Shown piece by piece: positions 35,251 through 44,492 of a stretch of 64,000 nucleotides of DNA. The notes under the pieces are model-generated. The model did no database searches. It was given only the letters and a program-made list of their open reading frames with translations, and was not told where the DNA came from. Position 1 is the stretch's first letter, and every line of letters starts with the position of its first letter. This stretch comes from Paracidovorax konjaci. Lineage in GTDB: Bacteria > Pseudomonadota > Gammaproteobacteria > Burkholderiales > Burkholderiaceae_C. The stretch spans positions 310,001-374,000 of the forward strand of contig NZ_FOMQ01000002.1 in NCBI RefSeq assembly GCF_900112675.1, written 5' to 3'. Both the position numbers and the translations under genes were made by a program.

Positions 35251-36402
35251 TCAGGGCTGCGTGGCCGGCGCAGAGTGGGGGGGGCACTTCGCGAAGGAGG
35301 GCGCGCGGGCGTGGGCCGTGATGTGTACGAGGCCGATGCTCTCCAGCGAAGGCAGGGCCAGTGCGGTGCGCCAGAGAAGCGAGGCATGCCGGTCCTCGGT
35401 ATCCGCGAGCACCGTGTCCCAGCGCATTTCCTGCGGCGCAAGCAGCGTGCCGCCCGAGGTTTCCGCCTGGGCGGTCAGCGTGATTTCGGGCCAGGTGAAG
35501 AACAGCGGGCCTTCCGCGGACATGCCTTGCAGGACCAGGCCGTGACCGGGCCTGGGGCTTTCGCGCAGTTGCAGGGGCTCGGGGGCGGCGTTGTAGTGGC
35601 GGGGATCGAAATCTTCCGGAAGATCGGGGGCGCGTGTCGTTCGCCACCGTTCGTCGAAGGTTCCCTGCAACGCCCGGCGAGGCAGGTGGTGGGGCGGAAC
35701 GTGCCCGAGCGCTGTGGGCGCAACGGAATCATCCCAGCCGCCGAGCGCCGTTTCGGCCGATTCCACCCATGGCATCGGCGCACTCTGTGCGGCTGCGGCG
35801 CTGGGGTACCAGCCCATGCCTTCGGGATTGCTGTCGAGCGCTTGGTGCGCACCGGTTTTCGCGTCAGTGACCTGTCCGCCGAAGGCGAACGGCCGCAACA
35901 GCGGAATGCGGGAGACCGGGCCCGTACCAGCCGCGCGCAGCCGTCCCAGACCACCAAGATCGGCCATCCAGCAACGCGGCGCAAACGCGCGCAGATCGAG
36001 CAGGCGGCGCGTGGACCCCTGTGCCAGGTAGTCCACGGAGGCATCCATCGACAGCGCAGGTTGTCCGCCCGGGGCCACGGCCCAGGCGTTCACGAGCAGA
36101 TCGAAGCAGGGTTTGGGTGGCACATGCTCGGATTCGACGCGAGCCCAGGATTCGCCGCGCCGGGCCTCGATGACGGCTGCCTGCGCATCGTCGAGCGGCA
36201 GGCTGCCGAGGCTCTGCAGTACCCCGCTGCGTGCGATGGGCGCCTGCCGTTCCGCAGGTGCAAGGCGGGGAGGGCTCTGGGCTTGTGCGGACAGCAGCCA
36301 CGTTCCTTTCACGACGATCACCAGCATGTTGCCTGCCTGCGGATCTCGGTGCGCGAAGGTCTGGGCGCGGAACGGCGTGTGATTGAGGATTTCGCAGTTC
36401 AT
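35251..36402 (-). CDS. DUF2169 domain protein (putative T6SS effector chaperone)
   Basis: A 383-residue protein starting M-N-C-E-I-L-N-H-T-P-F and containing F-D-L-L-V-N-A-W-A-V-A-P-G-G and R-P-F-A-F-G-G-Q-V, the layout of DUF2169 proteins. These are found beside VgrG, PAAR and effector genes, and some act as adaptors that load effectors. Its start overlaps the TIGR02270 stop by four bases (ATGA). A role in loading the RHS effector is inferred from position. Confidence 0.8.
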   Translation of the reverse strand: MNCEILNHTPFRAQTFAHRDPQAGNMLVIVVKGTWLLSAQAQSPPRLAPAERQAPIARSGVLQSLGSLPLDDAQAAVIEARRGESWARVESEHVPPKPCFDLLVNAWAVAPGGQPALSMDASVDYLAQGSTRRLLDLRAFAPRCWMADLGGLGRLRAAGTGPVSRIPLLRPFAFGGQVTDAKTGAHQALDSNPEGMGWYPSAAAAQSAPMPWVESAETALGGWDDSVAPTALGHVPPHHLPRRALQGTFDERWRTTRAPDLPEDFDPRHYNAAPEPLQLRESPRPGHGLVLQGMSAEGPLFFTWPEITLTAQAETSGGTLLAPQEMRWDTVLADTEDRHASLLWRTALALPSLESIGLVHITAHARAPSFAKCPPHSAPATQP

Positions 36403-37766
36403 GGCGATGCGCCGTCGTCTTCGAGCCCGGCGATCAGCTGCACGGCCTCGACGGCACCCATCTGCCGTGACGCCAGATCTTCCGTGAGCACCGGAAACGC
36501 CCGTCCGGAGGCGGCCGCGTGCTCGTGGTAGAGCCAGCCCCGCATCGCATGGCTCACGTCGAAAGCTTGTTCGAGACGTGTACGTGGGTGGAGGGGCGAG
36601 GCTCCGCGGATGCGCACGGCGTCCAGGGCCCACAGCCTGTCTTTCGTCACCGGATCGGCCCATGCCGCGATGTGGCCAGGCTCCAGCCCCGTGCATCCGT
36701 TGGCCGCGAACACGTCGCAGGCCATGGCACGAAGCGCGCCCTGGCGGACCAAGGGGTCCACGGCCTGGGTGGAAGTCAATTCGGGAGGAACCTGGCCGAA
36801 AACCAGTTGCAGCACGTCGCGCTCTGCAGGATCGACCGGCCTGTCCAGCCGCTCGATGAAATCGAGGACAGGGAGCAAACCCTGGATCTTGCCGGCCACC
36901 GCCACCACACGCAGGGCGGTCTCGTTCGGGATGCGCAGGCCTCCCACGACGGATTCCAGTGCCGCTTCGGGTTCCCTGGCTGTCCAGAGCCCCATCGATG
37001 CATCCACGGCAGCGGCCCAGCCGATGGGGTGCGAAGCCTCGGAAGGCCCGTCCGCCGCGGTAAGGCGGCCGATATAGGAGCGTAGTTCGGGCAGCGGCAG
37101 GTGCCCTCCGATCGCACCCAGCGCTTGAAGCGTGATGATCTGCCGCGCGAGGTCCTGGCCCTTCAGCACGGAGGTCCAATGCTCCTGCGTGCGCGGAGGC
37201 AGCTTACCCATGAGCGCGCACGCGAGCAGGCAGGTGTCTTGGTTCGCCCCGTTGCAGGCCGCCGTGTGTACGCCATCCAGGTGCGCGGGCAAGGCCAGGC
37301 GGCCGGCGAGTTCCACCCCCAGGTCGCGCAGCGCCGGTGTGGTCGATGCGAGGAGGTGTTGGCAGGTATCGGGCGCGCCGTAGAACCACAGGGCATCCCG
37401 GACAGCCCCGGCGTGTTGCTGCAGAAAGGTACCTATGAGCGCGAGGCGTTTCGGGGCATCGGTTTCGTGGTGCTCGGAAAGCGCCACGCGCACGAAGGCC
37501 GCGCTGTGCCGGTCGAACGGCTTGGCCCGTCCGTATGCATCGGCAGCTGCTTCCTGACACGCCGGGCCGTAGTAGCGGCAGACGGCCACAAGCGCATCCA
37601 GACGTTGGTCCACGGCCTTCAGGGCGCGGACGGTGTATCCGCCACGCAGCAGTCCGGCACGTCTCCCGTAGGCCCGGATGGCGATGTCCATCTGCGTGGG
37701 CAGCATCCCTGGCAGTGGAGGCGGAGCATTCGTTCGGAAAGGTGTCATCGTCGGAAAGGAGTCCAT
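36399..37766 (-). CDS. TIGR02270 family protein, T6SS-associated
   Basis: A 455-residue soluble protein with a HEAT-repeat-like alternation of helices (L-G-V-E-L-A-G-R-L-A-L-P and R-V-V-A-V-A-G-K-I-Q-G-L). It matches the uncharacterised family that accompanies VgrG and DUF2169 genes. The ATGA overlap with the DUF2169 gene indicates coupled translation. ATG 37748 is an alternative start. The biochemical role is unknown; an adaptor or scaffold function is plausible. Confidence 0.7.
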   Translation of the reverse strand: MDSFPTMTPFRTNAPPPLPGMLPTQMDIAIRAYGRRAGLLRGGYTVRALKAVDQRLDALVAVCRYYGPACQEAAADAYGRAKPFDRHSAAFVRVALSEHHETDAPKRLALIGTFLQQHAGAVRDALWFYGAPDTCQHLLASTTPALRDLGVELAGRLALPAHLDGVHTAACNGANQDTCLLACALMGKLPPRTQEHWTSVLKGQDLARQIITLQALGAIGGHLPLPELRSYIGRLTAADGPSEASHPIGWAAAVDASMGLWTAREPEAALESVVGGLRIPNETALRVVAVAGKIQGLLPVLDFIERLDRPVDPAERDVLQLVFGQVPPELTSTQAVDPLVRQGALRAMACDVFAANGCTGLEPGHIAAWADPVTKDRLWALDAVRIRGASPLHPRTRLEQAFDVSHAMRGWLYHEHAAASGRAFPVLTEDLASRQMGAVEAVQLIAGLEDDGASP

Positions 37767-37850
37767 GTCGTGTGCATGGGTCTGATCGGCATGCAGGACA
37801 TCGCCGAAATGGCCGCATCCAGCACCACGGGGGGTGCATGCACTCCGGTA

Positions 37851-38354
37851 TCAGTTGAGTTCGATCGAGCCGCCTTCGATGCGGTGGGTCTCGACCGCTG
37901 CCGAGGTGATCTGGTGCGCACGGGTTTCCAACGCACCAACCTTGGTGAACTGCATTCGGGCATCGCCGCAACGCAGAACCACCTGACTCACCGCGGCCAT
38001 GTCGATCTGTGCCACTTCCAGCGCAAGGCTGCCAGTGGCACGGTCAAATTGCCAAGGCGGGCATACCGGAGACCCCGGCACCGGCCATGCGGCGACGATC
38101 AGGGCGGGTAGTTCTGCCGCATCCGCTCCACTGCCGAGCGCTGCCAGAACGGGCTGCCCGGCCACTACGCCCGGCACCTGCGAGGCGAGTGCGGCGCGGA
38201 TCTCGCGCCCCTGGCACGACACCAGGGCCATGCCGTCTGATTCCACGCGCATGACTTCGGCGGGAAGCAGCGCGAACGCATCCGCAGTTGCAGGCGACGG
38301 GGTGGAGAGCGCCCCGGTATCGCGGCCGCGCACCATGCGGGCATCAGTTTTCAT
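37851..38354 (-). CDS. DUF6484-type VgrG-associated protein
   Basis: A 167-residue protein with a compact beta-rich start (V-M-R-V-E-S-D-G-M-A-L-V-S-C-Q-G-R) and a C-terminus ending I-E-G-G-S-I-E-L-N. It overlaps the vgrG 3' end by 11 bases. Family placement as DUF6484 is from memory of VgrG-linked small proteins and is moderate. Its function is unknown; binding to the VgrG needle is a reasonable guess. Confidence 0.6.
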   Translation of the reverse strand: MKTDARMVRGRDTGALSTPSPATADAFALLPAEVMRVESDGMALVSCQGREIRAALASQVPGVVAGQPVLAALGSGADAAELPALIVAAWPVPGSPVCPPWQFDRATGSLALEVAQIDMAAVSQVVLRCGDARMQFTKVGALETRAHQITSAAVETHRIEGGSIELN

Positions 38355-40662
38355 GGATGCCTCCGGAAGTGGTGGTGACATCGCTGGAGCCGATGAGCCG
38401 GATGCTCTGGCCATTGACGGTAATGGTTCCGTCAGCCTGCAAGATCACGCTGCTGGAGCCGACCTTGAGCGTGATGGATTCCGCATCCATGGTGATGCTC
38501 GAGCCGCCTCCGCCTCCGCCGCCCGATGGAGAAGATGCCACGATGTTCTGGGGGCCGCCCGCACCCGCGGCACCAGAGCCCCCACCTCCACCGACGGTGA
38601 GGCTGTACTTGGTACCCACCACCGTGCTCTGGTTGGAGCCGACCTTGACATTGCGGTCGCTTCCCACCGTGGTGCTCTGATTGTTTCCAACGATCGTGGC
38701 CATGATGGCACCCACGTTCAGGTTGTAGACCACGCCGACGTTTTCCATGCGGCCCACGCCCACGTTCTGCATGGAGGCGATGCCGATGGTCTCGGTCTTG
38801 ATCTTGCCCACCTTGATCGACCAGTTGTTGCCGATCTTGTCCTTCTCGTTGCGCCCGATGGTCTTGCTGCGGTTCTTGCCGATGTCGATGGTTTCGTCGA
38901 TGCCGACGTCCTCGCGGCGGTTGTCGCCGATGCTGATCTTCTCGTCGTGGTCCACACGCTCGGTGCGGTTGTTGTGCACGGTGATTTTTTCATCCCGATC
39001 GACGGTCTCCGTGCGGTCGCGGTGGATCACGCTGGTCTCATCGCGGTCGATGGTCTTGCGCCGGTCCTGGCCGACCCACTTGTCCTCGTCGTTCTCGACC
39101 TCGGTGAGCTGGTCCTTCTGGGCGTGCAGCCAGAGCTGCTCGGCGCCCTTCTTGTCCTCGAAGCGCAGCGCGTTCGCATCGCCCGCGCCGTTCTTCAGGC
39201 CGTCGCCCGCCGCGCCTCCCTTGCTCGACCGGGTCTTGACGCCCGACTGCGTGGCATTGCCCGGCAGGCCCCAGGGCGGCATGTTGGCCGCGTTGTAGAC
39301 GCAGCCCAGGATGATGGGGTAGTCGGGGTCGCCGTTCAGGAAGTCGACGATCACTTCCATGCCGATGCGCGGCGTGAAGACGGCGCCGAAGTTCGGGCCG
39401 GCCCAACTGGTGGACACGCGCACCCAGCAGCTGGAGTTCTCGTCCATGGCACCCAGCCGGTCCCAGTGGAACTGCACCTTGACGCGGCCGTATTCGTCGG
39501 TCCATATCTCTTCGCCGGCCGGGCCCACCACCACCGCCGTCTGCGGGCCGGTGGTGCGCGGGCGAGGGGTGGTCACCTGCGGGCGGTAGGGCTGGGAGGT
39601 GGGATGCACCTCCATGTTGAACTTCTGGACCGATCCGCCCTGGGTCTGGCCCACGCCGCCCGTGCCCTGGGAGGCCTGCACGTTCTCCTCCAGGTGGTAT
39701 TGAACGCGTGTGACGAGGTACTGCCGGTTCTGGTCGCCGCGCGGGTAGTTCTCCAGCACGATGGTGTAGCCGGGGGCGATGCTGCGCTTGTTGAGCTCGG
39801 CCCGGGCGCGCTCGCGCCCGGCCATGCCCTCTTCCATGTGCAGGCGGGTGTAGGTCTCGCCGTCGGCGAACTCGGTATAGCCGCCCGGCCACTCGTAGCG
39901 CTCGTAGCTGTCCTGCGCATGGCCGGGGGGCGCCTGGCGCATCTCGGAGAGGTCGGCGCGCGGCTTCTTGAAGTCGTAATCGTCCAGGTAGGCGCGCCCG
40001 GGAGCGACGCCCTGGCCCATGTGCCAGGCGAAGATGTGCTCGCGGTCGGCGATGGCGGCCTTGCCCGGGGGGTAGAAGGGGATGGTGCCGCCGCCGGGCA
40101 GCGGGGCGTGCGATCCGACCACGTCGTCGGCGAAGACCACGGTGTGGCTGCCGCTGGCGTGTTCGACGAACCAGTAGATGCCTTCGGACTCGCACAGGCG
40201 GGAGATGAACTGGTAGTCGCTCTCGTGGTACTGCACGGTGTAGGGCCGGCTGCGGTAGCCGCGCGTGAGGCGCTGCACGAAGGGCTTGCCGTAGCGCGAG
40301 AGCACCTGCGTGACGATGGCCGGCACGTCCATCTCCTGGAAGATGCGGAAATCGGTGCGGCGGGTGGCGAGCCAGAGCCAGGGCTGGAGGGTGAGGCGGT
40401 AGGCGAACTGCGCGGAGGTGTCCTGCCCGCGCATGCCGAAGCCGGTGACGATGCCGTCGATATAGCGGTGGCCCTGGCCTTCGGTTTCCACGACGACGGT
40501 GGTGCCGAGCCCCAGGAGGGCCTTGGGATCGATGGACGAATCCTTGGACAGCAGGTCGATCTCCAGGGCCGAGAGGGCCGAGAGTTCCTCCACTCCCTGC
40601 AACTGGCGGAACTGCAGGGCCTCTCCCAAAGGTGTCTGAATTGTTACGCGACGATTCGTCAT
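38344..40662 (-). CDS. vgrG: type VI secretion tip protein VgrG
   Basis: A 772-residue VgrG spike. The gp27-like N-terminal half includes L-E-I-D-L-L-S-K-D and Y-H-E-S-D-Y-Q-F-I-S-R-L-C-E-S-E-G. The gp5/OB part has G-P-A-G-E-E-I-W-T-D-E-Y-G-R-V-K-V-Q-F-H-W-D. About 200 residues of short repeats (D-R-D-E-T, G-N-N-x-S-x-x-V-G) form the beta-helix spike, followed by two Gly-rich linkers and a final strand region. It heads the leftward effector module; no other structural T6SS genes are in the window, so this is an accessory vgrG island. Confidence 0.95.
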   Translation of the reverse strand: MTNRRVTIQTPLGEALQFRQLQGVEELSALSALEIDLLSKDSSIDPKALLGLGTTVVVETEGQGHRYIDGIVTGFGMRGQDTSAQFAYRLTLQPWLWLATRRTDFRIFQEMDVPAIVTQVLSRYGKPFVQRLTRGYRSRPYTVQYHESDYQFISRLCESEGIYWFVEHASGSHTVVFADDVVGSHAPLPGGGTIPFYPPGKAAIADREHIFAWHMGQGVAPGRAYLDDYDFKKPRADLSEMRQAPPGHAQDSYERYEWPGGYTEFADGETYTRLHMEEGMAGRERARAELNKRSIAPGYTIVLENYPRGDQNRQYLVTRVQYHLEENVQASQGTGGVGQTQGGSVQKFNMEVHPTSQPYRPQVTTPRPRTTGPQTAVVVGPAGEEIWTDEYGRVKVQFHWDRLGAMDENSSCWVRVSTSWAGPNFGAVFTPRIGMEVIVDFLNGDPDYPIILGCVYNAANMPPWGLPGNATQSGVKTRSSKGGAAGDGLKNGAGDANALRFEDKKGAEQLWLHAQKDQLTEVENDEDKWVGQDRRKTIDRDETSVIHRDRTETVDRDEKITVHNNRTERVDHDEKISIGDNRREDVGIDETIDIGKNRSKTIGRNEKDKIGNNWSIKVGKIKTETIGIASMQNVGVGRMENVGVVYNLNVGAIMATIVGNNQSTTVGSDRNVKVGSNQSTVVGTKYSLTVGGGGGSGAAGAGGPQNIVASSPSGGGGGGGSSITMDAESITLKVGSSSVILQADGTITVNGQSIRLIGSSDVTTTSGGIHEN

Positions 40663-40886
40663 GCGATCAACTGTTTCCAGGCGTTGTTGTTGGGCCGCAT
40701 TATGGAGGCGGGGGTACGTGCGAACGCACTGTTACTGTCGTGCCATTGCATCCAAATGTTCCCGGGATGCCGCAGGATGGCAACAGAAGGCAACGGCTGG
40801 CGAGGTGATGCGCTTTGTGCATGAAGTCATGGCGATGTCACACGGGATGCCAACACTCGCAGGTTTTGTTACCCACGGACCCTTGC

Positions 40887-42947
40887 ATGCCTGCACATCT
40901 CTCCCCTCTGACGATCTCCGGCCGGGCCGCATGGCCGCTCCACGCGCTGGGTGCGGCTTCCGCCGTGCTGCTGGCCGCCTGCGGCGGCAGCGACGGTGCC
41001 AGCGACAACGCCGGCGCCACCGCCACGCTGGCCGTGTTGGAAACCACCGACCTGCACTTCAATGTGCGCAGCTACGACTACTTCAAGCTGGCCGACGACC
41101 CGTCCTACGGCTTCGAGCGCACCGCCACGCTGGTGCGCCAGGCCCGCAAGGAATTCGCCAACACGCTGCTCGTGGACAACGGCGACACCATCCAGGGTAC
41201 GGCGCTGGCCGACTACGAAGCCGTGGTGAAGGCGATCCCCTGCAACCAGCAACTCTCGATGTACAAGGCCATGGGCGCCCTCGGCTTCGATGCCGGAACG
41301 CTGGGCAACCACGAGTTCAACTACGGCCTGCCGTTCCTCAACCAGGTGCTTGGCGGCGGCATGGACGTCGAGGGCGTGGATGCCAAGCAGAAATGCGCGG
41401 GCTCGGGATACCCCGCGGTGCTGGCCAACGTGTACAGCAGCAAGACGCGGCAGCCCCTCGTGCAGCCTTACACGCTGATCGAAAAGACGCTGGTGGCCAC
41501 CGGCCCGGACGGCAAGGAAGTGAAGCTGCCGATCAAGGTCGGCGTGATCGGCTTCACGACGCCCGGCATCATGAACTGGGACAAGCGCTACCTCGACGGC
41601 AAGGTGTACACCGAAGGCGCCGTGGAATCCGCGACGAAGTACGTGCCCGAGCTGCGCGCCAAAGGGGCGGACATCGTCGTGGCGCTGCTCCACGGTGGCC
41701 TGGACGCGGGTGCGTACACGCCCACGATGGAAAACCCGGGCCTGTACCTCTCCAAGGTGCCGGGCATCGATGCCATGGTCATGGGCCACCAGCACAGCGT
41801 GTTCCCCGACACGGCGGCCACGCCGGCCTACAGCCAGCCCGGCGTGGACAACAAGGCGGGCACCATCAACGGCGTGCCGGCCGTGATGGCGAGTTCGTGG
41901 GGCAAGGCGCTCGGCGTGATCAGCCTCAAGATGAAGTGGGACGGCAAGGCCTGGAGCGTGGACAGGTCCGCGAGCAAGAGCGAGTTGCGCAACATCCAGA
42001 CCGGCAAGGACGCGGCGGGCAAGGCCGTGTACGTGAGCGCCGATGCCACCATCGCACCGCTCGTCGAGTCGCAGCACCAGGCCACCATCGGCTACGTGAA
42101 GACGCCCATCGGCAGCACGGATTTCCGCATGAGCACGCTGTTCGCCGACGTGGGCGACCCGGGCGCGATCCAGATCGTGAACCAGGCGCAGCAGGCCTAC
42201 GTGTCGGCCTACATCCAGGCGAACCTGCCCCAGTACAAGGACCTGCCGGTGCTGTCGGTGAGCGCGCCGTTCAAGTCCGGCTTCCAGGGCGGTGCCGACT
42301 ACACCGATGTGGCCACCGGCCCGCTCGCGATCTTCAATGCGGCCGACCTGTACCTCTACCCGAACACCGTCTACGCGGTGAAGGTAAATGGCGCGGACAT
42401 CAAGAACTGGCTGGAAGCCGCGGCCAAGCGCTTCAACCAGATCGACCCCGCGAAGACCTCCGAGCAGCAGCTCATCAGCACCTTCCCGGGCTACAACTTC
42501 GACATGTTCACCAGCACCGACGTGCAGTACGAGATCGATGTCACCCAGCCCACCGGCAGCCGCATCAAGAACCTCGCGTACAAGGGCCAGCCGATCAATA
42601 CCGCGCAGGAGTTCGTGATCGCCACGAACAACTACCGCGCCACCAGCGGCAAGAGCTTCATCGACAAGCTCGATGGCTCCGGCACCATCTGGGCATCGCC
42701 CGATGCGAACCGCGACGTGGTGATCGACTACATCCGCAAGAACCCCAGCGTGACCCGCACGGCCAATGGTGCGGCCAAGAGCTGGCGTTTCGCCAAGGCC
42801 ACCACGGCCGGGCCGGTGGTGTTCAGTTCGGGGGGCAATGCGCTTTCCGTGGCGCAGGCTGCCGGCCTCGCGAACATCTCGCTGCTCGCCGCCGACGATG
42901 GCTCGGGCAAGGGCACGTCGAAGTACCGGCTCGACTTGTCGAAATAA
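40887..42947 (+). CDS. 5'-nucleotidase/2',3'-cyclic phosphodiesterase family lipoprotein
   Basis: A 686-residue exported metallophosphoesterase. The signal peptide ends in the lipobox L-A-A-C at about residue 32. The catalytic motifs T-T-D-L-H, D-N-G-D-T-I-Q-G, G-N-H-E-F-N-Y-G, L-H-G-G and G-H-Q-H-S are all present, and a 5'-nucleotidase C-terminal domain follows. It resembles CpdB-like bifunctional enzymes that salvage nucleotides in the periplasm. ATG 40887 is chosen because it puts the signal peptide at the N-terminus; an upstream ATG at 40815 exists. It is divergent from vgrG. Confidence 0.88.
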   Translation: MPAHLSPLTISGRAAWPLHALGAASAVLLAACGGSDGASDNAGATATLAVLETTDLHFNVRSYDYFKLADDPSYGFERTATLVRQARKEFANTLLVDNGDTIQGTALADYEAVVKAIPCNQQLSMYKAMGALGFDAGTLGNHEFNYGLPFLNQVLGGGMDVEGVDAKQKCAGSGYPAVLANVYSSKTRQPLVQPYTLIEKTLVATGPDGKEVKLPIKVGVIGFTTPGIMNWDKRYLDGKVYTEGAVESATKYVPELRAKGADIVVALLHGGLDAGAYTPTMENPGLYLSKVPGIDAMVMGHQHSVFPDTAATPAYSQPGVDNKAGTINGVPAVMASSWGKALGVISLKMKWDGKAWSVDRSASKSELRNIQTGKDAAGKAVYVSADATIAPLVESQHQATIGYVKTPIGSTDFRMSTLFADVGDPGAIQIVNQAQQAYVSAYIQANLPQYKDLPVLSVSAPFKSGFQGGADYTDVATGPLAIFNAADLYLYPNTVYAVKVNGADIKNWLEAAAKRFNQIDPAKTSEQQLISTFPGYNFDMFTSTDVQYEIDVTQPTGSRIKNLAYKGQPINTAQEFVIATNNYRATSGKSFIDKLDGSGTIWASPDANRDVVIDYIRKNPSVTRTANGAAKSWRFAKATTAGPVVFSSGGNALSVAQAAGLANISLLAADDGSGKGTSKYRLDLSK

Positions 42948-42997
42948 GCCGGCCGGCCGGATGCAAGGGTCGGTGCATGCCGGCCCTTGCATCGGGG

Positions 42998-43636
42998 TCA
43001 GTCGTCCAGGCGTTCGCTCAGGACCTGGCCGGTGGTGGGCTCCACGCGCAATTCCACGGCCTGGTTGGCGCGGTTGGTGGCCTCGGCTTCCCAGAACCCG
43101 TCGTCGTATTCGATGCCGCGGACATGGGTGTAGCCGGCCTGCTGCAGTGCCTGCACCACCTGCTCGGCGCCGAGCACGGGCTGGTTGTTGAGCGTGCCGC
43201 CCGAGCGCCCCACCTGGCTCAGCACTTCGAGCGTCACGGGGTGCAGCACGAATTCCACCTTCTCGTGCTGCTGGACCGATTTGCGGGCTTTCGCTTCCCA
43301 GAAGCCGTCGTCCAGTTCCACGTCGTACACCACGGCGTAGCCGCCGGCGCGCAGCCGCTGGGCCACCTGCTCCGCGCTCGGCAGCGTGGTACCGATGTCG
43401 CTCTTGCGCACGGCGGTGAAGCTGCCGTTGGCATCGTTCACCAGCACGTGGGCACGCACGCCGTCCTGGGAGACGGCCTCGGCCGTCCAGTACCCATATT
43501 GCTTCTGGAGGTCGTGCGGCGCGACGTAATGGTTCTGCGCCATCACGTGGACCGCCTCCTGGGCATTCAAGGCCAGGGCGAGGGACGGCAGTGCGGCTGC
43601 GGTGGCGATGGCCAGCGTGATGACGGTCTTCTTCAT
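42998..43636 (-). CDS. periplasmic protein with two PepSY-like domains
   Basis: A 212-residue protein with a clear signal peptide (M-K-K-T-V-I-T-L-A-I-A-T-A-A-A-L, cleavage near A-L-A). Two copies of a unit ending D-D-G-F-W-E-A (Y-D-V-E-L-D-D-G-F-W-E-A and I-E-Y-D-D-G-F-W-E-A) mark tandem PepSY domains, followed by a third partial stretch. PepSY proteins often inhibit proteases or act as envelope sensors. It is divergent from the second PepSY gene and the two-component genes; a 21-bp inverted repeat lies between them. Confidence 0.82.
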   Translation of the reverse strand: MKKTVITLAIATAAALPSLALALNAQEAVHVMAQNHYVAPHDLQKQYGYWTAEAVSQDGVRAHVLVNDANGSFTAVRKSDIGTTLPSAEQVAQRLRAGGYAVVYDVELDDGFWEAKARKSVQQHEKVEFVLHPVTLEVLSQVGRSGGTLNNQPVLGAEQVVQALQQAGYTHVRGIEYDDGFWEAEATNRANQAVELRVEPTTGQVLSERLDD

Positions 43637-43705
43637 GGTTGCTTCCTTTCGGTGTTGCGATGGTTTGGAATCTGGAGGCAGTGTGTGCAAACCTTCCTAA
43701 ACCCA

Positions 43706-43726
43706 CCATGAAGCGCCCATTCATGG
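43706..43726. promoter_or_regulatory. inverted repeat between divergent PepSY genes, candidate operator
   Basis: CCATGAA-N7-TTCATGG is a perfect 7-bp inverted repeat located 52 bases before the rightward PepSY start and 69 bases before the leftward one. Its position suits a regulator controlling both promoters, for instance the adjacent response regulator. Confidence 0.45.
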
Positions 43727-43757
43727 GCCGTTTAATGGCGCCCGCAATAATCGCGCG

Positions 43758-44492
43758 ATGGAGCAACGGACACCGGGCTATTTCTTGCGGGCGGCAGCGT
43801 GCGCTGCGATGGTGCTCGCCTGCGCCCACGTCCCTGCGGCCGAACAGGATGCGGCGCGGCGCGGGGTGCTCACCGGCCAGCTCAAGCCACTCAACAGCAT
43901 CATTTCGGACATCAGCCGCCAGTACGCGGGCCGTGTCATCGATGTGGAGAGCAAGCGCGGGCGCAAGGGCGAGCTCCGCTACGAGATCACGATCATCGAT
44001 GCCCGGGGCGACAAGCATGAAGTGCTGGTCGACGCGGCCACCGGCTCCGTGGTGGCGCAGGAGCGCGACTGGCCCACGCAACCCGTTTCGCTGGCGCAGA
44101 TGGCGCGGTACATCAAGCAACTGGAGCAGCGGTACGGCTCGCGCGTGGTGAACGCCGAGTTCGAGCGCGATGCCCAGGGCAAGGCGGTCTACGAGGTCAA
44201 GTTCTCGGACCGCCCCGCCGGCGACATGAAGCTGCTGGTGGATGTGCGCACGGGCGAGGTACTGCATCCGCCCGAGCCGGCCGCCGCGCAGGCCCCCCCG
44301 AAATCCATGGCCGTGATGCTGGAATCGCTGCGGCCCCGATTTTCCGGGCTGGTGCTGGAAGTGGAGCTGGAGACCGACCACCGGCGCCGCCCTTACTACA
44401 GCGTCGAGCTGCAGCAGCCCAACGGCTTCAAGCTGGAGCTGGAAGTCGATGCCGTCACCCTGGAAGTGATACGGCAGAAAGTGGACGACTGA
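43758..44492 (+). CDS. PepSY domain protein preceding a two-component system
   Basis: A 244-residue exported protein with a signal peptide ending near residue 27 (A-H-V-P-A-A). Three PepSY-like units are visible (V-L-V-D-A-A-T-G-S-V-V, L-L-V-D-V-R-T-G-E-V-L and L-E-V-D-A-V-T-L-E-V). Its stop overlaps the response regulator start by one base (TGATG), so it is coupled with the two-component genes and may modulate the sensor kinase in the periplasm. Confidence 0.82.
   Translation: MEQRTPGYFLRAAACAAMVLACAHVPAAEQDAARRGVLTGQLKPLNSIISDISRQYAGRVIDVESKRGRKGELRYEITIIDARGDKHEVLVDAATGSVVAQERDWPTQPVSLAQMARYIKQLEQRYGSRVVNAEFERDAQGKAVYEVKFSDRPAGDMKLLVDVRTGEVLHPPEPAAAQAPPKSMAVMLESLRPRFSGLVLEVELETDHRRRPYYSVELQQPNGFKLELEVDAVTLEVIRQKVDD

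Noticed and set aside
37999-40824. Very long open frame (941 codons) opposite vgrG
   Set aside because: It mirrors the vgrG coding strand, lacks any recognisable domain and results from high GC; vgrG itself has clear domains.
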